Translations under genes and position numbers: made by a program | Part shown: piece after piece, positions 1 through 8,587 of the stretch | Layout: the number at the start of each line of letters is the position of its first letter | Position numbering within the stretch: the stretch's first letter is position 1 | Notes under the pieces: generated by a model | What the model saw: only the letters and a program-made list of their open reading frames with translations | Told to the model about the DNA's origin: nothing | Database searches by the model: none | Assembly: GCF_017313275.1 (NCBI RefSeq) | Contig: NZ_JAFLNM010000002.1 | Location: forward strand, 668,455-732,454 | From: Flagellimonas profundi | Lineage (GTDB): Bacteria > Bacteroidota > Bacteroidia > Flavobacteriales > Flavobacteriaceae | Direction of reading: 5' to 3' | Length of the DNA stretch: 64,000 nucleotides

Positions 1-1518
1 CATTTCCAAATGGATGTACGGATCTTTTGGAGATGTTGCTGGGTATACGGCTGCGTGTTCTATGGTATCCAAAATATCAATATTTGGGTCCAAAGGGTCT
101 TGACTTGGTGGTGTTTCCGGTAATATTGGTGGATCGTTGTCCATGGCAATATCATCAAAAGTTTCCCCGCTACAATTAAATCCAAGGTCGATTGCCTGAT
201 AGGGATGCCCCAATAAATGTTGTTCTACGGATGCTCTTGGAACACAGAGCCATTCTGCCAATACAGTTCCATAGAGGTTTCTAAAGTCCATGGTATATTC
301 CAGGTTTCCACGGTTATTGGGTTCGTCCAAGGATGGGTGGTCACCAACAAAAGCGCTTCCGCTTAATCCTGAACCAAAGAACAGGGTAGGAGCAGCCTTT
401 CCGTGATCGGTACCGTTGGAGCCATTTTCGAATATTCTTCGACCGAATTCGGAAAAAGTCATGCTCAATACTTTATCATCCTGTTCAGTAAAAGTGAGGT
501 CTTCGTAGAAATTATTGATGGCAACGGATAAGTTGGACATCAATCGTTCGTGTACAATGGGTTGGTTTCCGTGGGTGTCAAATCCTCCCATGGAGATCAT
601 ATACACTTTGGTGCCCAAGTTTCCTTTGATCAAACGCGCCAATAGTGCCAATTGTCTTGCAAAACCATTGTCTTGATACTCTACTTGATTTTGACCTGCC
701 ATGTAGGCATCATGAATAATGCCGGCATATTCGTAAGTAGTGTTAGCCACACCACGAAGGAACTTCAATTGGTCCCCGTACATACAATCATCAAACGGGG
801 CATTTTCAATATCGTAAAAGGTTCCGGTCTCTGCGATTTGTTCTAATTGATCTACGTTGTTGGTCACAAAGGCATAGTTGGTTTCTTCACCTTGGAAGAC
901 CAAGTTCGCCAAGTTTCCAATTTGAATAGCTGCCGGGGCAGCTGGTGGATTGATCAGATAATCTGGATAAAGCTCCTCAAAGTGACGGCCCATCCAGCCA
1001 GTGTTCTCCCCAGAGAAACCGGTTGTGGTCAAATCCGTATTGGCAAAAATATCCGAACCTGTAAAATGGGAAAGGCTTTGATTTTCATATCCAACCCCGT
1101 GCACAGCCTTAAATTGGCCATCTCCCCAAAGAGGTTCTAGGGCACTCATATACGTGGGCACCCCAAAATCGTCGGTAAGTTTCAGGACCTTACTTTCTGG
1201 AATATAGATGTTGGGCCTTGCATTTGCATAAGTATCATATTGTTGAATTGGGATTACGGTACTGAGCCCGTCGTTCCCTCCGGATAATCGTATCAGGATC
1301 AGAATATTGTCTGTTTCCGCAGCAGCAACCGCAGCCGTAAGTGGCGATGGTGCTGAAGCTGATATCATATGGCTTCCCAAAAACATGGAACCTGAACCTG
1401 CAATCCCCAAAGCTTGGATAAAGGAACGCCGACTCCATTTTTTATGTTCTAGATCATGGCCATCGTGTTCGATGCCCTTGTGAGGAGAATTATCGTGGTT
1501 ATGGTGATTATCGCACAT
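1..1518 (-). CDS. DUF1501 domain protein with Tat signal (3' end outside window)
   Basis: The frame is open from an ATG at 1518 down to base 1 (506 codons) and runs off the window, so the C-terminus is missing. A twin-arginine signal is visible at residues 28-35 (WSRRSFIQ) followed by a hydrophobic Ala/Gly stretch, so the protein is probably exported folded by the Tat system. The body matches the DUF1501 family: the 'ILIRLSGGNDGLS' start, a 'GFDTHGNQ' motif and a 'GRRIFENGSNGTDHG' motif, which resemble alkaline-phosphatase/sulfatase-fold metal sites. The start lies 8 bases after the stop of the DUF1800 gene, so the two form an operon. The biochemical role is not established. Confidence 0.9.
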   Translation of the reverse strand, partial: MCDNHHNHDNSPHKGIEHDGHDLEHKKWSRRSFIQALGIAGSGSMFLGSHMISASAPSPLTAAVAAAETDNILILIRLSGGNDGLSTVIPIQQYDTYANARPNIYIPESKVLKLTDDFGVPTYMSALEPLWGDGQFKAVHGVGYENQSLSHFTGSDIFANTDLTTTGFSGENTGWMGRHFEELYPDYLINPPAAPAAIQIGNLANLVFQGEETNYAFVTNNVDQLEQIAETGTFYDIENAPFDDCMYGDQLKFLRGVANTTYEYAGIIHDAYMAGQNQVEYQDNGFARQLALLARLIKGNLGTKVYMISMGGFDTHGNQPIVHERLMSNLSVAINNFYEDLTFTEQDDKVLSMTFSEFGRRIFENGSNGTDHGKAAPTLFFGSGLSGSAFVGDHPSLDEPNNRGNLEYTMDFRNLYGTVLAEWLCVPRASVEQHLLGHPYQAIDLGFNCSGETFDDIAMDNDPPILPETPPSQDPLDPNIDILDTIEHAAVYPATSPKDPYIHLEM

Positions 1519-1525
1519 GATAGGG

Positions 1526-3037
1526 TTATTTGAGTTGAAATTCGGGTTCTCTTGATATATGACGTAATAAAACGTAGACCTGAGTAGGAACCTCCATACT
1601 TGATGAAAGAACCCACCATCCGTTACCGCCAGGAATATAATCTGATGAATAATATTCCTCAGGTACATCATCTATTTTGAAAGCATCCATGGCTTTTTCA
1701 AAATCAGCATCCGTTAAAAGGCCTTTGGGCGTAAATTTGTTCACCAATGCCCTAACCACTATTTCTGGATTACTGGTATTGCTGTCGGCAGGACCAACGG
1801 CATCCATGGCCAAAGTTCTGAATTGTTCTGGGTCGTTTTGAAAAAAGCGGTCTATGAACACCTCCATGGTGAGCCATCGCCCAATAATGAAATTGGTGTT
1901 GATCCACGTTCGGTCTCGTTGCCATCCTTCCACTTCGGGAGGTTGAAAAAAACGTTGTCCTATCAAGGAACAAGCATCGATCATATTTAAAACAGTTCCA
2001 TCATCATAAGAGAAACCGTTTTCCTTTAGAAAGTTGAAGTATAGGTCTGCAGGACTTTTTATAATGACCCCAATGGCGGTTTCATCAAAAAAGTGTTGAC
2101 TTTTAAAAAGCTGGCGTAATACAGGTGCTATCTCAAAACCATTGCTAATAAAGGTTTGGGCCAACCCATCAATAATCTGAGGTGCGATTCCTCCATCTTC
2201 GTTGGTGGAATCGGGATGAACAAAGAATTCATATAGTTTTTTACAGATGAACCAGCCAATCTCATCTGGCCTTTGATTAAATAGGATATCGATAACATCA
2301 TCGTATCCCCAATTTCCTGTTTGACCAAATATGGTCTTGTTCTCGGTATTGAATTCCGTTGGGTCGAAAGTTACTTGGGTACACCCTTCCTCACCGCGTT
2401 CCGTATATCCTGATAAAGCTTTGGAAGTTTCAATGATGTCTTCTTCGGTGTAGTTGTTTCCCTCTCCCAAGGTAAATAGCTCGTATAGTTCACGTGCATA
2501 GTTTTCGTTGGGGTTATCCCCTCTGTTCCGAACACCATCCAAATAATAGAGCATCGCACTGGTAAGGCCAATTTCGCTGGTAAATGTCTTAAAATTGCCC
2601 AAGGCATTTCGCTGCAAGCAATTCATATAATAAAACAAAAACTGGGGGCAATCATAAGTCTCCAACTGGGTTACAAAGTGGTTGCTCCAGAAAAAGCTCA
2701 TTCTGTCCAGCAACTCATTACTTACTAAAGCATTTCCGTATGTGGTAGTAAAATCTTCAATTTGAGCCCTACGTAATTGCCGAGCCATATCCTCGTCTGC
2801 AGGGTAATTGGTATCGTTCCAATCCGCCCATTCCGGTGCAGGAATGATGGGCGCGGCAAGCGCTTGATTTACCAAGTTATCGACTAAAGTATCGGCTGTT
2901 TGTCCAACAGCGGCATTGATGGTTTGCACCGAAGCACTGAAACCAAGCCTTCGGTACAAGTGGGCCGCACGTAACTCGTCCAATGGAGTAGTGTACGGCG
3001 TCAAGGTTGAGGAATTACAATTGATAAAGTACTCCAT
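1526..3037 (-). CDS. DUF1800 domain-containing protein
   Basis: This is a 503-residue protein of the DUF1800 family, recognised from the N-terminal 'AAHLYRRLGFSA' motif, 'NHFVTQ', 'NENYARELYELFTLG' and the C-terminal 'PPEVEGWQRDRTWIN' segment. The family is common in Bacteroidota and Planctomycetes and is almost always encoded beside a DUF1501 protein, as here (the DUF1501 gene starts 8 bases downstream). The molecular function is unknown. No clear signal peptide is seen at the N-terminus. It is the first gene of the pair; the 170-base gap to the divergent yraN gene should hold both promoters. Confidence 0.9.
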   Translation of the reverse strand: MEYFINCNSSTLTPYTTPLDELRAAHLYRRLGFSASVQTINAAVGQTADTLVDNLVNQALAAPIIPAPEWADWNDTNYPADEDMARQLRRAQIEDFTTTYGNALVSNELLDRMSFFWSNHFVTQLETYDCPQFLFYYMNCLQRNALGNFKTFTSEIGLTSAMLYYLDGVRNRGDNPNENYARELYELFTLGEGNNYTEEDIIETSKALSGYTERGEEGCTQVTFDPTEFNTENKTIFGQTGNWGYDDVIDILFNQRPDEIGWFICKKLYEFFVHPDSTNEDGGIAPQIIDGLAQTFISNGFEIAPVLRQLFKSQHFFDETAIGVIIKSPADLYFNFLKENGFSYDDGTVLNMIDACSLIGQRFFQPPEVEGWQRDRTWINTNFIIGRWLTMEVFIDRFFQNDPEQFRTLAMDAVGPADSNTSNPEIVVRALVNKFTPKGLLTDADFEKAMDAFKIDDVPEEYYSSDYIPGGNGWWVLSSSMEVPTQVYVLLRHISREPEFQLK

Positions 3038-3207
3038 AGCAATTTCTGGCGTTAATTTGGTACATAGTTTTGGGGAAACTATATGCTTATGCTAGTGTTG
3101 GATGTGGTTCAATTGAGCCAACAAATTACAATCTTAACGCTCTTAAGTCCATGAACGACCAAATTTTTCGATGAAATGCGCATTTTTTTTAAATCTTTGC
3201 AAAATCT

Positions 3208-3567
3208 ATGGCAAATCATAACACATTTGGGAAACTCGGAGAACAAAAGGCCGTAGACTTTTTAAAGGCTTCAGGGTATATAATCAAAGTACGTAACTAT
3301 CGTTATCTCAATGCCGAAGTAGATATCATCGCCGAAAAGGATAACATCTTGGCGGTTGTTGAGGTAAAGTCAAGAAACAAAGGGTTCCTCGAAGATATTT
3401 CCAATGTGATCTCCCCTAAAAAAATCAAACTTTTGACCTTGGCGGCCAATCACTATTTAGAGGAAATCAATACCGATTTGGAGGTGAGATTTGATGTGAT
3501 CACAGTGGTAAAAAACAGTAATGATTATGAAATTGAGCACTTTGAAAACGCTTTCTATCATTTTTAA
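3208..3567 (+). CDS. YraN family (UPF0102) endonuclease-fold protein
   Basis: This 119-residue protein has the full YraN/UPF0102 layout: 'GKLGEQKAVDFLKASGY' at the N-terminus, then 'NAEVDIIAEKDNILAVVEVKSR', which supplies the acidic residues and the E-x-K pair of a PD-(D/E)XK nuclease core (residues 35-57). Members are small cytoplasmic proteins with a predicted nuclease fold and no settled role. The length is normal for the family. It is transcribed divergently from the DUF1800 gene and is followed after 55 bases by the ACT-like gene, which has its own promoter. Confidence 0.92.
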   Translation: MANHNTFGKLGEQKAVDFLKASGYIIKVRNYRYLNAEVDIIAEKDNILAVVEVKSRNKGFLEDISNVISPKKIKLLTLAANHYLEEINTDLEVRFDVITVVKNSNDYEIEHFENAFYHF

Positions 3568-3570
3568 CCA

Positions 3571-3602
3571 TTTGTTTGTTTTGTAACAATATGTTATTTT
3601 TG
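3571..3602 (+). promoter_or_regulatory. Bacteroidota-type promoter (TTTG-N20-TATTTTTG)
   Basis: TTTG at 3571-3574 is followed after exactly 20 bases by TATTTTTG at 3595-3602, matching the Bacteroidota sigma consensus TTTG/TAnnTTTG. The ATG of the next gene lies 21 bases downstream, so the leader would be short. This is the clearest promoter among the intergenic regions read. Confidence 0.65.
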
Positions 3603-3622
3603 TTCAAAAGCAACCTAAAATA

Positions 3623-4282
3623 ATGAAAACAATATCTGCTGTAGTAGAGCATTACATCAAGAAGAAACCTTTCCTTCAGACTGCCTTGGCTCAAGGGATC
3701 ATCAACCTTACCTCTTTATCTCGACAAATAAAACCTGAAATCGCCGAAGAATTGGGTAAAGATGTAAAGGATGGCGCCATTGTTATGGCACTCAAACGTC
3801 TTTCGGATGATTTGGAGTTTAGGGCCACTCACAAAATCGTAAAAGTGCTCAAAAATATTGGCGAGATCACAGTGCGCTCCAACTTGACGGATTATACTTT
3901 TTTGGCTTCCGATACCATACTGCAACAGCAAGCTAGATTGTTGGAGGAAGTAAACGCCAACCAAGATGTTTTCTATACCTCTTCTCGTGGTGTAAACGAA
4001 ATCAATATTGTGATCAGCAATGTAATGGATGGGGTGGTGGAAAAGTATTTTAAAATGGAGCGTTGTACCCAAAAGGCGGAAGGACTTTCTTCCATTACCG
4101 TGAAGTTGCCTGCCGAGAACGTTTCCGTACCCGGAATCTATTACTTCATCTTTCAGCGATTGGCCTGGGAGGGCATTGTGCTGTACGAGGTGATTTCCAC
4201 AACCAACGAGTTTACTATTTTGGTGAACGATGAACAGGTAGACGTTGCTTTTAAAACAATAAAAGACTTAAAATCACTTTAA
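3623..4282 (+). CDS. Small ACT/aspartate-kinase-like regulatory protein
   Basis: This is a 219-residue protein with no catalytic kinase motif. The N-terminal ~75 residues are helical and charged ('KDGAIVMALKRLSDDLE'), and the C-terminal part ('GIYYFIFQRLAWEGIVLYEVISTTNEFTILV') has the look of an ACT domain as found at the end of aspartate kinases; flavobacterial homologues are often labelled that way. I infer a ligand-sensing role but no ligand can be assigned. A good promoter sits just upstream at 3571-3602. The complete aspartate kinase of this window is elsewhere (20141-21391). Confidence 0.7.
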   Translation: MKTISAVVEHYIKKKPFLQTALAQGIINLTSLSRQIKPEIAEELGKDVKDGAIVMALKRLSDDLEFRATHKIVKVLKNIGEITVRSNLTDYTFLASDTILQQQARLLEEVNANQDVFYTSSRGVNEINIVISNVMDGVVEKYFKMERCTQKAEGLSSITVKLPAENVSVPGIYYFIFQRLAWEGIVLYEVISTTNEFTILVNDEQVDVAFKTIKDLKSL

Positions 4283-4290
4283 AATAAGTT

Positions 4291-4317
4291 TCCTTTTTAT
4301 GGATCTAAACTAAAAAG
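4291..4317 (+). terminator. AT-rich inverted repeat, possible weak terminator
   Basis: CCTTTTTA at 4291-4298 is the perfect complement of TAAAAAGG at 4310-4317 with an 11-base loop. It lies just after the ACT-like gene. The stem is AT-rich and no T-tract follows, so termination activity is doubtful. Confidence 0.3.
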
Positions 4318-4357
4318 GCATCTTCTTCGTTCTTGAAGGAGACACTTTTTGGAAATA

Positions 4358-6340
4358 ATGACCAAAAAAAGGATTCTTTACGGTATTCTAGGCTTAATAG
4401 TACTGTACCTGTGCTATTTGGCCTATATTTTTATACTATCTCCCAGGACCAACCTGCAGTCCATTTACTTGATACCAAAAGATGCTGTTTTCATTATTGA
4501 ATCGGAACAACCCGTAGAAAGTTGGGAAAAAATAAGTAAGAGCGAAGCTTGGCACCACCTTAAAAAGAACGACTATTTTTCGGACCTTACCGAAAACATT
4601 CAAAGGGTAGATTCTGTTTTCAACGACAATCATAAACTGTTCGAGTTTTTTGACAACCGTTCCCTGTTTATATCCATCCATATGATTTCCCAAAAGGATT
4701 ATGGGATTTTTTATGTACTGGACCTCAAACGCATAGCAAAACTGCAATTGCTCAAAACCTATTTGAACACGCTATTGGATGATGGTTATGTGCTAAGCAA
4801 ACGGACGTACCACGAACACGAAATTTTGGAAGTACACGACCTGGAGAGCAAGGAAACCATGTATCTGGCCTTTATCAAAAACCAGTTGGTGGCTTCCTAT
4901 ACACATACCTTGGTCGAAGCTTCCATTGATCAATATGTGGAACCGGTTTTGGGACGTAACCTCAATTTTTTGGAAATCAATCAGAAAGTCGGGCATGAGG
5001 ATCTGTTTCGATTGTACACCCAGTATCATTATTTTGATGATTACATTAAAATGTATTCGGACAGGCCTTCCGATTGGGTAAAACGGGTTAGCGAAAACTT
5101 TTTGTTCTCGGGCTTCTATTTTGATCTGGATGATAACAGCACGCTAACGGCCAACGGATATACCAACATCAGCGCCGTGAACGAATACTATTTGGAAGCC
5201 CTGCAAAAATCGGGCAAGGCAGAGCGCTCCATTCCCGAAGTGGCACCGAATAGCACAGCACTCTACATTAGTTATGGGTTTGATAGCTTCACCGAGTTCT
5301 ACAGGAATTTCGAGATGGTACAGCAGAACGACCCCGAACAGTTCGAGAGCTATCAAGAGGGAATTGGCAAGGTGGAAAAAATCCTCAAGATCGATATAAA
5401 GGAAAATTTTGTGAGTTGGATCGGTGATGAAATCGCCGTACTTCAAATCCAATCCCACATTACCAAAGGTAAAAATGATGTTGCGCTTGTACTCAAAGCC
5501 AACAATGCTAAAGATGCCAAAACCAATTTGGATTTTGTGGTGGAACAGATCCGCAAAAAAACACCCGTAAAGTTCAAGGCGGTAAATTACAAGGACTACG
5601 AAATCAATTTCCTCTCCATCAAAGGATTTTTCAAGATGCTCTTGGGTGGTAGGTTCGAGGAGTTTGACAAACCTTACTTCACCCAAATCGATGACTTTGT
5701 GATTTTTAGTGATAGCCCCAATACCCTAAAGGGTATAATTGATAAGGTCTCAGAGGGAGACATACTTGCGACCTCGGAAAGGTTCAAAAATTTTGATCAA
5801 AAATTCGATTCGGAATCCACTGTTTTCGTTTACAGCAACGTGCCTTTGCTGTTTGATAATATGTATGCCTTGGCTGATGCCCCGACCAAACAAAAAATGC
5901 GCAAGAACAAGGATTTCATTATTTGTTTCCCACAAGTGGGGTTGCAACTGACCCCTGAAGATGATTTGTTCGAAAGTCGTTTGGTGCTCAACTATCAAGA
6001 TGTGGAGGAAGTAAAGAAAGCGACCAGTCTTCCGAAAAGGATCAACACAACGACTCCAAAAACTCAAAATACGGTTTCAACCGAGATCACTGATGCGGTT
6101 TTCGATCTAAATCCTATCTATCCAACGGATTTAAATGCCAAATCCTTCAGTAAAAAATACCCCAGCGGAAACATACGGTTTGAAGTGGACTTAAAAGATG
6201 GTTTAAAGCACGGGCGTTATGAGGAATTTTATCCGGACGGTACTCGAAAAATCCGTGGCCGCTTCCGCAATGACGAGCAAGTAGGTACTTGGCGCTATTA
6301 TGATAAAGAGGGCGACCAAGTATATAAAAAGCGATTTTAG
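4358..6340 (+). CDS. Membrane-anchored DUF3352-like protein with C-terminal YwqK/MORN repeats
   Basis: I chose the ATG at 4358 (660 residues); a TTG three codons upstream is less likely. Residues 4-24 form one transmembrane segment ('ILYGILGLIVLYLCYLAYIFI'), leaving a large extracytoplasmic part. The centre contains 'NFVSWIGDEIAVLQ', which recalls the W-x-G-x-E motif of DUF3352 proteins. The last ~60 residues ('PSGNIRFEVDLKDGLKHGRYEEFYPDG' region) are two MORN-type repeats of the YwqK family, with the G-x-x-x-Y-Y-x-G pattern. The fusion of the two parts is uncommon. Function is unknown; it is probably an envelope protein. Confidence 0.75.
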   Translation: MTKKRILYGILGLIVLYLCYLAYIFILSPRTNLQSIYLIPKDAVFIIESEQPVESWEKISKSEAWHHLKKNDYFSDLTENIQRVDSVFNDNHKLFEFFDNRSLFISIHMISQKDYGIFYVLDLKRIAKLQLLKTYLNTLLDDGYVLSKRTYHEHEILEVHDLESKETMYLAFIKNQLVASYTHTLVEASIDQYVEPVLGRNLNFLEINQKVGHEDLFRLYTQYHYFDDYIKMYSDRPSDWVKRVSENFLFSGFYFDLDDNSTLTANGYTNISAVNEYYLEALQKSGKAERSIPEVAPNSTALYISYGFDSFTEFYRNFEMVQQNDPEQFESYQEGIGKVEKILKIDIKENFVSWIGDEIAVLQIQSHITKGKNDVALVLKANNAKDAKTNLDFVVEQIRKKTPVKFKAVNYKDYEINFLSIKGFFKMLLGGRFEEFDKPYFTQIDDFVIFSDSPNTLKGIIDKVSEGDILATSERFKNFDQKFDSESTVFVYSNVPLLFDNMYALADAPTKQKMRKNKDFIICFPQVGLQLTPEDDLFESRLVLNYQDVEEVKKATSLPKRINTTTPKTQNTVSTEITDAVFDLNPIYPTDLNAKSFSKKYPSGNIRFEVDLKDGLKHGRYEEFYPDGTRKIRGRFRNDEQVGTWRYYDKEGDQVYKKRF

Positions 6341-6411
6341 ATTTCTCGTCGCTACGCTCTGTCGAAATGACCTCGAAACATTCCATGTCATTTCGAACGG
6401 ATGTGAGAAAT
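6341..6411. repeat. Dispersed palindromic repeat, copy 1
   Basis: The sequence runs from ATTTCTCGTCGCTACG to GATGTGAGAAAT and forms a long imperfect hairpin: the left arm ends in GTCGAAATGAC and the right arm begins GTCATTTCGAAC. It starts directly after the stop codon of the previous gene. Related copies occur at 8513, 12073, 12161 and 31251, all between genes. Confidence 0.75.
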
Positions 6412-6527
6412 CTATTTTAAAATCCTAAGCGAAGCTAAGAATCCCTTTTAAAATTCCCCGATTGCGATGAGTGGATAAATTCGGCAACAATCACTACCTT
6501 TCTTGCTTAAAACCAAACCTCCGACAA

Positions 6528-7685
6528 ATGAAAAACATGCTAGTTGCAGCAGCTCTTCTTGTTGCATTCACGACAACACTGGACACCAGCGCACAACAAA
6601 TCAATTTCCCCAAACGCTATGAAACTTGGAAGTCTCCGGAAAAAGGGCAATTCAAGTATGATGAAGTAAAGCTGAACAAAGCTGTGGAATATGCCAATGC
6701 CAACGAGTATTCGGGTTCACGGGATATCCGACAAGCTATACTGGAGGGTTTTAAACGTGAACCTTTTCATGAAATTCTAGGTCCAACTAAAAAACGAGGT
6801 GGTCCTGCGGGCATGATCATGAAGAATGGCTATGTATTGGCTTCGTGGGGAGACACCAAACGGGTGGATATGACCTTTAGTGTTACCAAAAGCTTTTTGT
6901 CCACTGTGGCCGGACTTGCCGAAGATCAGGGATTGATAAAGGACACCAAGGACAAGGTGATTGATTACATCTGGGATGGCACTTTTGATGGTGCCCACAA
7001 TTCCAAGATAACTTGGGAGCATTTGTTGCAGCAAAATTCCGATTGGTCGGGTGAACTTTGGGGCGGAAAAGATTGGGCCGACCGTCCACCGAGCGAAGGA
7101 GGTCTGGACGATTGGAAATTCCGAACGCTCAACGAACCAGGTACTGTAATGGAATACAATGACGTTCGTGTGAACGTGCTCGCCTATTCGCTTACCCATG
7201 TGTGGAGAAAACCGGTACCCATGGTACTCAAAGAAGAAGTTATGGACAAAATTGGTGCGACCACATCATGGAGATGGTTTGGGTACGATAACGCTTGGAC
7301 TGTGGTGGATGGCCTTAAAATGAAATCCGTAACAGGTGGCGGACACTCGGGTGCCGGACTTTTTATTTCCACAGAGGATATGGCCCGTTTTGGAACCTTG
7401 TTTTTGAACAACGGGAAATGGGAAGATGAACAGATTATTAGTGAGAATTGGATCAAAAAAGCTACAACCCCATCAGTTCCGAATGTAAATTATGGCTATA
7501 TGTGGTGGCTCAACCAGCAAGGTGGTAGATACTGGGAAGATGTTCCCGAGCATGTGTTTTATGCTGCTGGTTTTGGAGGTAATTTTATTGTGGTTGACCA
7601 AAAAAGTGGATTGGTCATCGTTACCCGTTGGTTGGAACCTTCAAAAATTGGGGAGTTTGTAAAACAGGTGTACGAGGCTTTCTAA
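6528..7685 (+). CDS. Secreted serine hydrolase, class C beta-lactamase family
   Basis: I chose the ATG at 6528 because it gives a clean signal peptide (MKNMLVAAALLVAFTT...SAQQ); a GTG 19 codons upstream opens the frame earlier but adds no signal. The mature protein carries the S-x-x-K motif 'SVTK' near residue 118, a Y-x-N-like 'EYNDVRVN' and 'GGGHSGAG' further on, which is the usual arrangement of beta-lactamase/DD-peptidase-fold esterases. The substrate cannot be read from the sequence. A strong terminator follows at 7728. A stub of a near-identical C-terminus lies 0.7 kb downstream at 8345-8434. Confidence 0.88.
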   Translation: MKNMLVAAALLVAFTTTLDTSAQQINFPKRYETWKSPEKGQFKYDEVKLNKAVEYANANEYSGSRDIRQAILEGFKREPFHEILGPTKKRGGPAGMIMKNGYVLASWGDTKRVDMTFSVTKSFLSTVAGLAEDQGLIKDTKDKVIDYIWDGTFDGAHNSKITWEHLLQQNSDWSGELWGGKDWADRPPSEGGLDDWKFRTLNEPGTVMEYNDVRVNVLAYSLTHVWRKPVPMVLKEEVMDKIGATTSWRWFGYDNAWTVVDGLKMKSVTGGGHSGAGLFISTEDMARFGTLFLNNGKWEDEQIISENWIKKATTPSVPNVNYGYMWWLNQQGGRYWEDVPEHVFYAAGFGGNFIVVDQKSGLVIVTRWLEPSKIGEFVKQVYEAF

Positions 7686-7727
7686 TAAAAGTTGATATAG
7701 TCAAATTTTGTAATGTGAGACAAAGTT

Positions 7728-7756
7728 AAGCGGGCCAAAGTTGGCCCGCTTTAATT
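7728..7756. terminator. Bidirectional rho-independent terminator
   Basis: AAGCGGGCC and GGCCCGCTT form a GC-rich stem around a short loop and are flanked by A- and T-rich tails. It sits exactly between two convergent genes (stops at 7685 and 7757), so it can serve both. Confidence 0.85.
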
Positions 7757-8182
7757 TTATTGCTCTTCGCAGTTTGAGTCTATTGAAAACCTGAAATTTT
7801 TGTCATTTAACTTTGCGATAGAAGGGTCGTTTCTATGGTCAGGTTTATAAGATGCACCTGTACCTAAATCAACACCTATTCCTAAAATACCCCAAGTTAA
7901 GACACTTAAAATAAAGTTTCCGGTTCTAAAAGCATTTTCAAAGTTTTTTGTAACTGGTTCGCAGCCATCCTCCTTGATTTCTACCTTTACAGGCCTGTTA
8001 CGTTTTAATATTTTAGTAACCTCACCTTGACCTGATTTTTCCCCATTGATATAAATATCAGCATTGGGTCTTCCATTTGCTACAAATGTTCCATTGTATC
8101 TACTACCACCGAACATTACACCGCAACTTGAAAATTGTAAACTAAGGAATAAAATGGTCATAAAAATACCTGCTCTTTTCAT
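7757..8182 (-). CDS. Small lipoprotein with PEGA-like domain
   Basis: This is a 141-residue protein with a type II signal peptide: a hydrophobic stretch followed by 'FSSC' (Cys20). After the lipobox, 'GTFVANGRPNADIYINGEKSGQGEVTKILKRNRPVKVEIKEDG' has the pattern of a PEGA-type beta domain (surface-associated, function unspecific). A second hydrophobic segment near residues 88-106 ('NFILSVLTWGILGIGVDLGTG') is typical of related bacterial proteins of this size. I do not recognise a more specific family. It converges on the serine hydrolase and shares its terminator. Confidence 0.65.
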   Translation of the reverse strand: MKRAGIFMTILFLSLQFSSCGVMFGGSRYNGTFVANGRPNADIYINGEKSGQGEVTKILKRNRPVKVEIKEDGCEPVTKNFENAFRTGNFILSVLTWGILGIGVDLGTGASYKPDHRNDPSIAKLNDKNFRFSIDSNCEEQ

Positions 8183-8344
8183 AATTATGAATTAGTTGTT
8201 TAGGTTTACTAAAATAGGGAGATTGGTTAAAACTGCATTTAATTTTTTCGCAAAAAATAAGAATTACCCTTATATTTTAAAGGAATTATCTGATAGCTAG
8301 GATTTTGGTTGATTGGTTGTAAGATGATTGACAATACTGCTGTA
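8183..8344. other. Intergenic, no gene seen
   Basis: This AT-rich stretch lies upstream of the lipoprotein start and should hold its promoter. I see no gene, RNA or strong repeat in it. The rest of the gap up to the mfd stop holds the separate pieces listed next. Confidence 0.5.
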
Positions 8345-8434
8345 TCAAACAAAAGTGGACTGGTCATTGTAACGCGCTGGCTGGAACCGTCAAAAATAGG
8401 GGAGTTCGTAAAATTGGTGTACGAGGCTTTTTAG
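8345..8434 (+). pseudogene. 3' remnant of a second serine-hydrolase gene
   Basis: Bases 8351-8434 encode 27 residues plus a stop that match the last 27 residues of the serine hydrolase at 6528-7685 with one difference (Q to L). Almost all nucleotide differences are silent third-position changes. No start codon or upstream homology is present: similarity ends at about 8345. The pattern indicates a once-functional tandem paralogue whose 5' part was deleted, leaving only the tail. Confidence 0.85.
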
Positions 8435-8458
8435 TTGGTAAGTAAAAGTCCATCAACT

Positions 8459-8478
8459 TGAACTTGTTTCGGGGTCAC
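8459..8478. repeat. Short dispersed element, GAACTTGTTTCGGGGTCA type
   Basis: TTGAACTTGTTTCGGGGTCA closely matches the sequence found inside the mfd gene at 10997-11022 (CTGAACTTGTTTTAGGGTCT). It belongs to the short palindromic repeats that are scattered through flavobacterial genomes. Confidence 0.55.
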
Positions 8479-8512
8479 ATAATCCACTAAGGTTGAAAAA
8501 TACAGGATTGAT

Positions 8513-8582
8513 GTCATTCTGAGCGAAGCGAAGAATCTCCAATACCTAGTAATGGGATGCTGAAAAATAAGTTCGGCATGAC
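8513..8582. repeat. Dispersed palindromic repeat, copy 2
   Basis: It starts GTCATTCTGAGCGAAGCGAAG and ends AGTTCGGCATGAC, with terminal GTCAT/ATGAC complementarity. It lies just downstream of the mfd stop codon, in the same intergenic setting as the other copies. Confidence 0.7.
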
Positions 8583-8587
8583 GCACA

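Noticed and set aside
6471-6527. GTG start for the serine hydrolase
   Set aside because: It adds 19 residues before a clean signal peptide; the ATG at 6528 is better.
8342-8434. A short new gene starting at ATG 8324
   Set aside because: The peptide is the C-terminal tail of the serine hydrolase with a few unrelated codons in front; it is a remnant, not a gene.
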